This document shows, piece by piece, positions 59,875-64,000 of a stretch of 64,000 nt of DNA. Each line of letters begins with the position of its first letter. The first letter of the stretch is position 1. The stretch lies in contig JASANC010003313.1 in the NCBI GenBank assembly GCA_030248135.1, positions 1 to 64,000 on the forward strand, written 5' to 3'. Below the pieces are notes generated by a model, which saw only the letters and a program-made list of their open reading frames with translations, was not told where the DNA came from and ran no database searches. The position numbers and the translations under genes are program-made. The stretch is from Theristus sp. LFF4_11 (lineage: Eukaryota; Nematoda; Chromadorea; Monhysterida; Xyalidae).

Positions 59875-62516
59875 TGTCATTATTCTGGTGTTGTTTATTT
59901 ATTCACGTCTTCAGATCAGAACAGACAGATGCATATAGGAAGTTGAGTGCTCAGTTTTATAATGTTCGAATGCGTGATTCCTCCATTTCGTATGGAAATC
60001 ACCTTTTTTCGTATGACATTGAAAATACGTTTTCAATAATAAAACGTGTTACTTTTATTACATTCACCACATGATGTGTACATTTTCTCTGTGTGTCCAT
60101 ATGCATTTATCGTTGTTTGTTCGCCGATGTTGCAGTGCATTTCAGTTTTTCAGGTTATGGTTGTGATTTGAGGGTCAGCGAATGTCCTCAAAAATGAACA
60201 CACGCGTGTGTAGCGCCTGTTCGGCAAAAATGGAAGACAAGAAAAATAAGGCAAGGTCACAAACGGGCGGCTTCACGTCAGGCAGATTTTTTGACATTTT
60301 TTTTGCTACAGTACGGCCAAATAAATGAGGCAGTCCATCAAGGCGGGATCAGTCGCAGACTAGGAGTTGTCTTTTTCAAAAATGCCAACATAATTTCGCG
60401 GAATGCACAGAATAGCGCACAGAATAGCGCGGATAATTCATTAGTTTAAAAAAAACGAGTCAAATTTGGCACACAATGTGGTTTCTGAACGTCTTTTTTC
60501 TTTCATTCAAATTTCGCGCGCTCCTTGAACCCTGAAAAAAGCTGCCATGTTTAATCGGCCATACCGTACTACAGCAGAAATAAAGCAAAGCAACGCGCGA
60601 TAGTGAACGTTGAACGTACAGAGCGACATGCAACGGAAAAACTAACCATCGCTCACAAAACTGTTTCATTGGACGAGACATGACTCACGGTTTATAAAAG
60701 TCCATAATTTCCCGTTTTCAACTACAGGATCAAGTTATATTTCGGTACATGCTGGTTTGTGTCATCGGAAAAGCAATTTGAAAAACCTGTCTCCCAAAAC
60801 ACAAAACAGTGATTCATGAGAACGCATGGAAATGGCGCGCAGAAAAAAACACAGATTACAAAATGTACCGATCTCAGAAATGGAATGGCAATGGCAGTTA
60901 TTTCTTTATCTTTAGTTTGGTTCCGAGACTCAATGTGCGCGGGTAAGATAGGTAAACAGTTTTATAATAACGCGGGAATTCAAAATTGGCAAAGTGATCC
61001 GAGTCCGCTAATTAGGGCCGAATCACTTAGGCTATTTTGAATTGTCACATAAAGATTGAAACTAGTTTCCTTTCTGCACATGCACTGAGAGAGTTGCAGA
61101 ACCTAAAAAATTGATAATACCTCTCCATACGATAGCTTGAAAATATCGTTTCAGAAACAAGCAAATGAAAATAAGCGATTGAAAGTTTGCCAAAGTTTAG
61201 AAATAAAGCAAAAAAAACTAGTTATTTGATAAAAAAGCTAGAAATACAAAAGCGTCGAATAGAAACAACACAAAACAGCAATGAAAATGTGAATGTTGGG
61301 GTGTGGGCGGGTGGGAAAATATTTCGCATTCCTAAACAATCCAACTAAAAAAGTGGAAAACGCGTGATTTCATTTCGGATGGTTAAAAATACAATAAAAA
61401 CACAAAACTTGTTAACATCCTAGGGCACTCAAACTTTTTGCTGGAAAAGCGCGTGGAATTAAACATCGGTATATATAATCCCACTTTCCAATGGGTTTTA
61501 ACCCAGAAAATCGCAACAGAAGAAATGCAAAAAGCTAAAAACATTCTGGATTGCCGTAGTTGTGTTCACCTTTTCTGTCATGACAACAACTTTTTGCTGA
61601 AGCCGTTGAAGGTGTTTACATCAGTTTAAAAGATCACACAGCATGACGCTGAAATCATTAATGAATAGGAAAACCATTGGACTTTGCGATAGCACAGCTG
61701 CCAGCGCTTAATGATTTTTCATGAACGTAATATTGAAGAGTTTACTTTTCATGAATGTGTTTTGAAAGCAAAAAAATGGGCGCGCGATAATTGTTTTTTT
61801 CAGCCGGAAAGAATAACGAAACACAATTTTAACATACTTTAGGCACCACCACCACTATAGTTTGTCTGTCACATAGCAAAACACACCACATAAAAACCGT
61901 AAAATCGCTCAGAAAAACATGCAAAAAATGGTGTAAACATGATAGAAGGTCGCATGTGATATCTATCGGTTGCGATAAGTGCGCATGCCCATGACAAGCA
62001 TTTTATCACAAAATCAAAAACATTATACATGTACATGTATGTATCTAGATACTTTTGACAGAAGTCGTTCACATATAAAAATACTGTAGCGTGTTTTATC
62101 CGTGTGTGTAATATTTATTATTTTTGAGCTGAGATCTGTAACGTAAATGGTATATATACCTATTTGTAAAGATCTTTTATTCCTTCAAAAAATGAGCCTT
62201 CCAAAACGTTCGTTAACTAACTTGAAGTTGAGTATGTTCAACAAAAACATCAACAAAACTGTTTTCATTCCAGTGGTTGTAAGGAAAAAACTTTGAATCA
62301 TAGTAGTTCAAGAAAACACAAAAACAACAGCAATAAGTGCAAACACTTTTCAATAAAAGCTAAACAACATAAATGTGAAAATTTTTCAATAAAAGCTAAC
62401 TACAACAGAAACAAATAATATCTTCGTAATCATAGCGCACACGACATCCACATGTTGCACAGGGTGATCAAAAAACGTCAATTTTAAAACGCTTCTAATG
62501 TCATGACTGCATGTCA
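59875..62516. other. Intergenic, no gene seen apart from the repeat at 60.3-60.6 kb
   Basis: AT-rich; no supported coding sequence. Several short frames lack context. Confidence 0.55.
60305..60555 (-). repeat. Dispersed repeat, copy 2 of an inverted pair
   Basis: Reverse-strand counterpart of 47755-48040, with the same three anchor segments in the same order and a short insertion of AAAG near the middle. Confidence 0.75.
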
Positions 62517-62590
62517 TGATTACGTCACGTCACGTCACGACACGTCACGTCACGTCACGTCACGTCACGTCACGTCACGTCACGTCACGT
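62517..62590. repeat. CACGT pentanucleotide microsatellite
   Basis: About 14 copies of CACGT (one CACGA variant). Similar runs lie at 1570-1760 and near 13560. Confidence 0.9.
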
Positions 62591-62921
62591 ATTATTGAAT
62601 ACTACCGTTCATACCTGACCTGCATCGACGTTCGTCTGCATATACGTCAGGTATCTTATAAACGAACCTGAAGTGGTGCAAGTTTCAGCGTCAGACATTA
62701 ATGAAGTCGCGAGATCGCAGCATTTTAAAAATAGACGTTTTTTATCACCTATGTGTTTAACCGTTTGTACAGACAGATACAAAAATAATAAGTGACTTAG
62801 AACAAACACCAAGCATGCATGGTGGTGCAGTAAACTGAAAAAAGTTGCTCCCATAGAACTAAAAACAGTCACATATAAAGCGCCAAAGTTCAGTTCAATT
62901 TTGAAATGCCGCCTCTTGCGG

Positions 62922-63818
62922 TCACGCACAGTCCCACGGATTTGTCTCGGAGGTCGGAGTTGGCTCCGGACTCGGTTCGGGTGTAGGATGCGGGTTCGGT
63001 TCTGGTGTTGCTGAAATCAACATAACTTTTTCTTTGTTAAATAAAGCTTCCGCTTGATGCGAGTATGCGACATCGTAAATACCGCACCAAATAAAGCCGC
63101 AAATCTTAGTTTTGAAAACAGTACACATTGTTAGAATGCAGTGTAAAGGGTCATTCATGAAGCAGTATTTACTGGCTGCGTAGCTATATTTTAACACCAT
63201 TGTAAGTACGCGTCACGAAGTAGTGCTTCATGAACGCCGCTTAATGTTGCACAGTCACAAACGAGCGCACAGACATGTTGCCGCGCGGTGGTACGCATGA
63301 ACGAGCGCGTGTGCTGAGAAGCTCAACTTCGCAGAGAACGAACCGTGTTGCACTGCTGTTTTTTTTGGCTCCATGAATGAGACGTGAATTGTGTTCATGG
63401 ATGCATAAATGGGACTTTACGTCACGCTGTTCCGCGTGCTGGGGATTGTTTGTGACTCTGCAACGTTATGTTTGCCCAGCTTTGCTGGTTTGGAAACTGG
63501 TTTTCCTTTGTGCATATGCCTGACACTCACAATGTATCGAATAAAATCAATCATTCAACCAATCAATTGCAACATTACTGTGTGCACTCAGTCTAGAACA
63601 TGCCGTGTGTGCACTGTCGTAAACTGTGCCTCCATATTAGAAACTGCAGCCGACAATCATGGAAATTGAGTGTGAATGCGTGATTTATTTCTCTTTACCC
63701 GTCGGGCAGTTTTGTTGTTCATCCGACCAATCGCCACAGTCGTTTGCACCGTCACAAATGCACAGTTCTGGAATGCATCGGCCCGTATTCGCGCATTGGA
63801 ACTCGTTTGCTTTGCAGC
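62922..63818 (-). CDS. LDL-receptor class A domain protein, 3' end (2 exons seen)
   Basis: Exons 63818-63699 and 63010-62922 join in phase 1. The first encodes one LDLa module: [14 protein letters not shown], then [19 protein letters not shown] and NC, with all six cysteines and the acidic calcium-binding residues. The second encodes a short tail of Pro-Glu/Thr-Pro repeats ending NPWDCA and a stop at 62922. The first exon begins with 2 nt of a split codon after a TTTTGAG acceptor, so at least one upstream exon lies beyond 63818, probably outside the window. LDLa modules bind calcium and protein ligands in secreted or membrane proteins. Because no TM follows the module, the protein is probably secreted, or anchored at its N-terminus. 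Confidence 0.75.
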
Positions 63819-64000
63819 CTCAAAACGGGAACATCAGTAGAGAGGTTGAAAATCAATGCTCGTGAGATGGTGCGTATGCGTGCTGTGCACGTGCCACGTT
63901 GTATCTTTGTTTTGGTTGTACTCAATGCGCGCCCCAGTTTCATGCTTGACGCGGGAATTCAAAGTTGGTAATGTGACACATACGATCGTGTTACGGGGTA

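Overview
The window is eukaryotic and most likely from a nematode or close relative. Genes are split by short GT-AG introns with TGCAG-type acceptors. It carries a two-ShK secreted protein, an A-type plexin, and a tandem family of small iGluR-like receptors of a kind known from nematodes. Exons are GC-richer than the AT-rich surroundings. No prokaryotic, organellar or viral gene was recognised. Species assignment is an inference.

Layout. 1-1490: a 149-bp satellite. 2127-2799 (-): a two-exon secreted protein or peptide precursor. 3771-5143: a 20-bp minisatellite. 6864-9405 (+): a six-exon ShK protein. 11815-43461 (-): a complete plexin gene, which I assembled as 30 exons with consistent phases (about 1,943 aa: signal peptide, Sema, three PSI, several IPT, TM, GAP domain). 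43.8-62.9 kb: gene-poor and repeat-rich, with a second inverted 149-bp array, foldback elements, MITEs and G-rich tracts. 62922-63818 (-): the last two exons of an LDLa-domain gene that continues to the right.

The most striking region is the 12.7-kb plexin intron between exons 10 and 11 (22992-35663). It contains, antisense to plexin, four two-exon iGluR/IR-like genes and one truncated chimeric pseudogene. They share architecture and a phase-0 intron at the same place. They keep the split ligand-binding lobes and three membrane segments but have no room for the pore loop (M2) and no visible signal peptide or amino-terminal domain. Because the paralogues align, three transposon insertions can be read against their empty sites: a TA-flanked G-rich MITE, a 565-bp element with a 9-bp duplication, and a 1.5-kb TTAA foldback element.

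Gene links: plexin is the semaphorin guidance receptor. The nested receptors are candidate chemosensory or ionotropic-like proteins. The ShK, small secreted and LDLa genes are independent units. Nothing suggests an operon. All gene models come from reading the sequence only, without alignment or transcript support.
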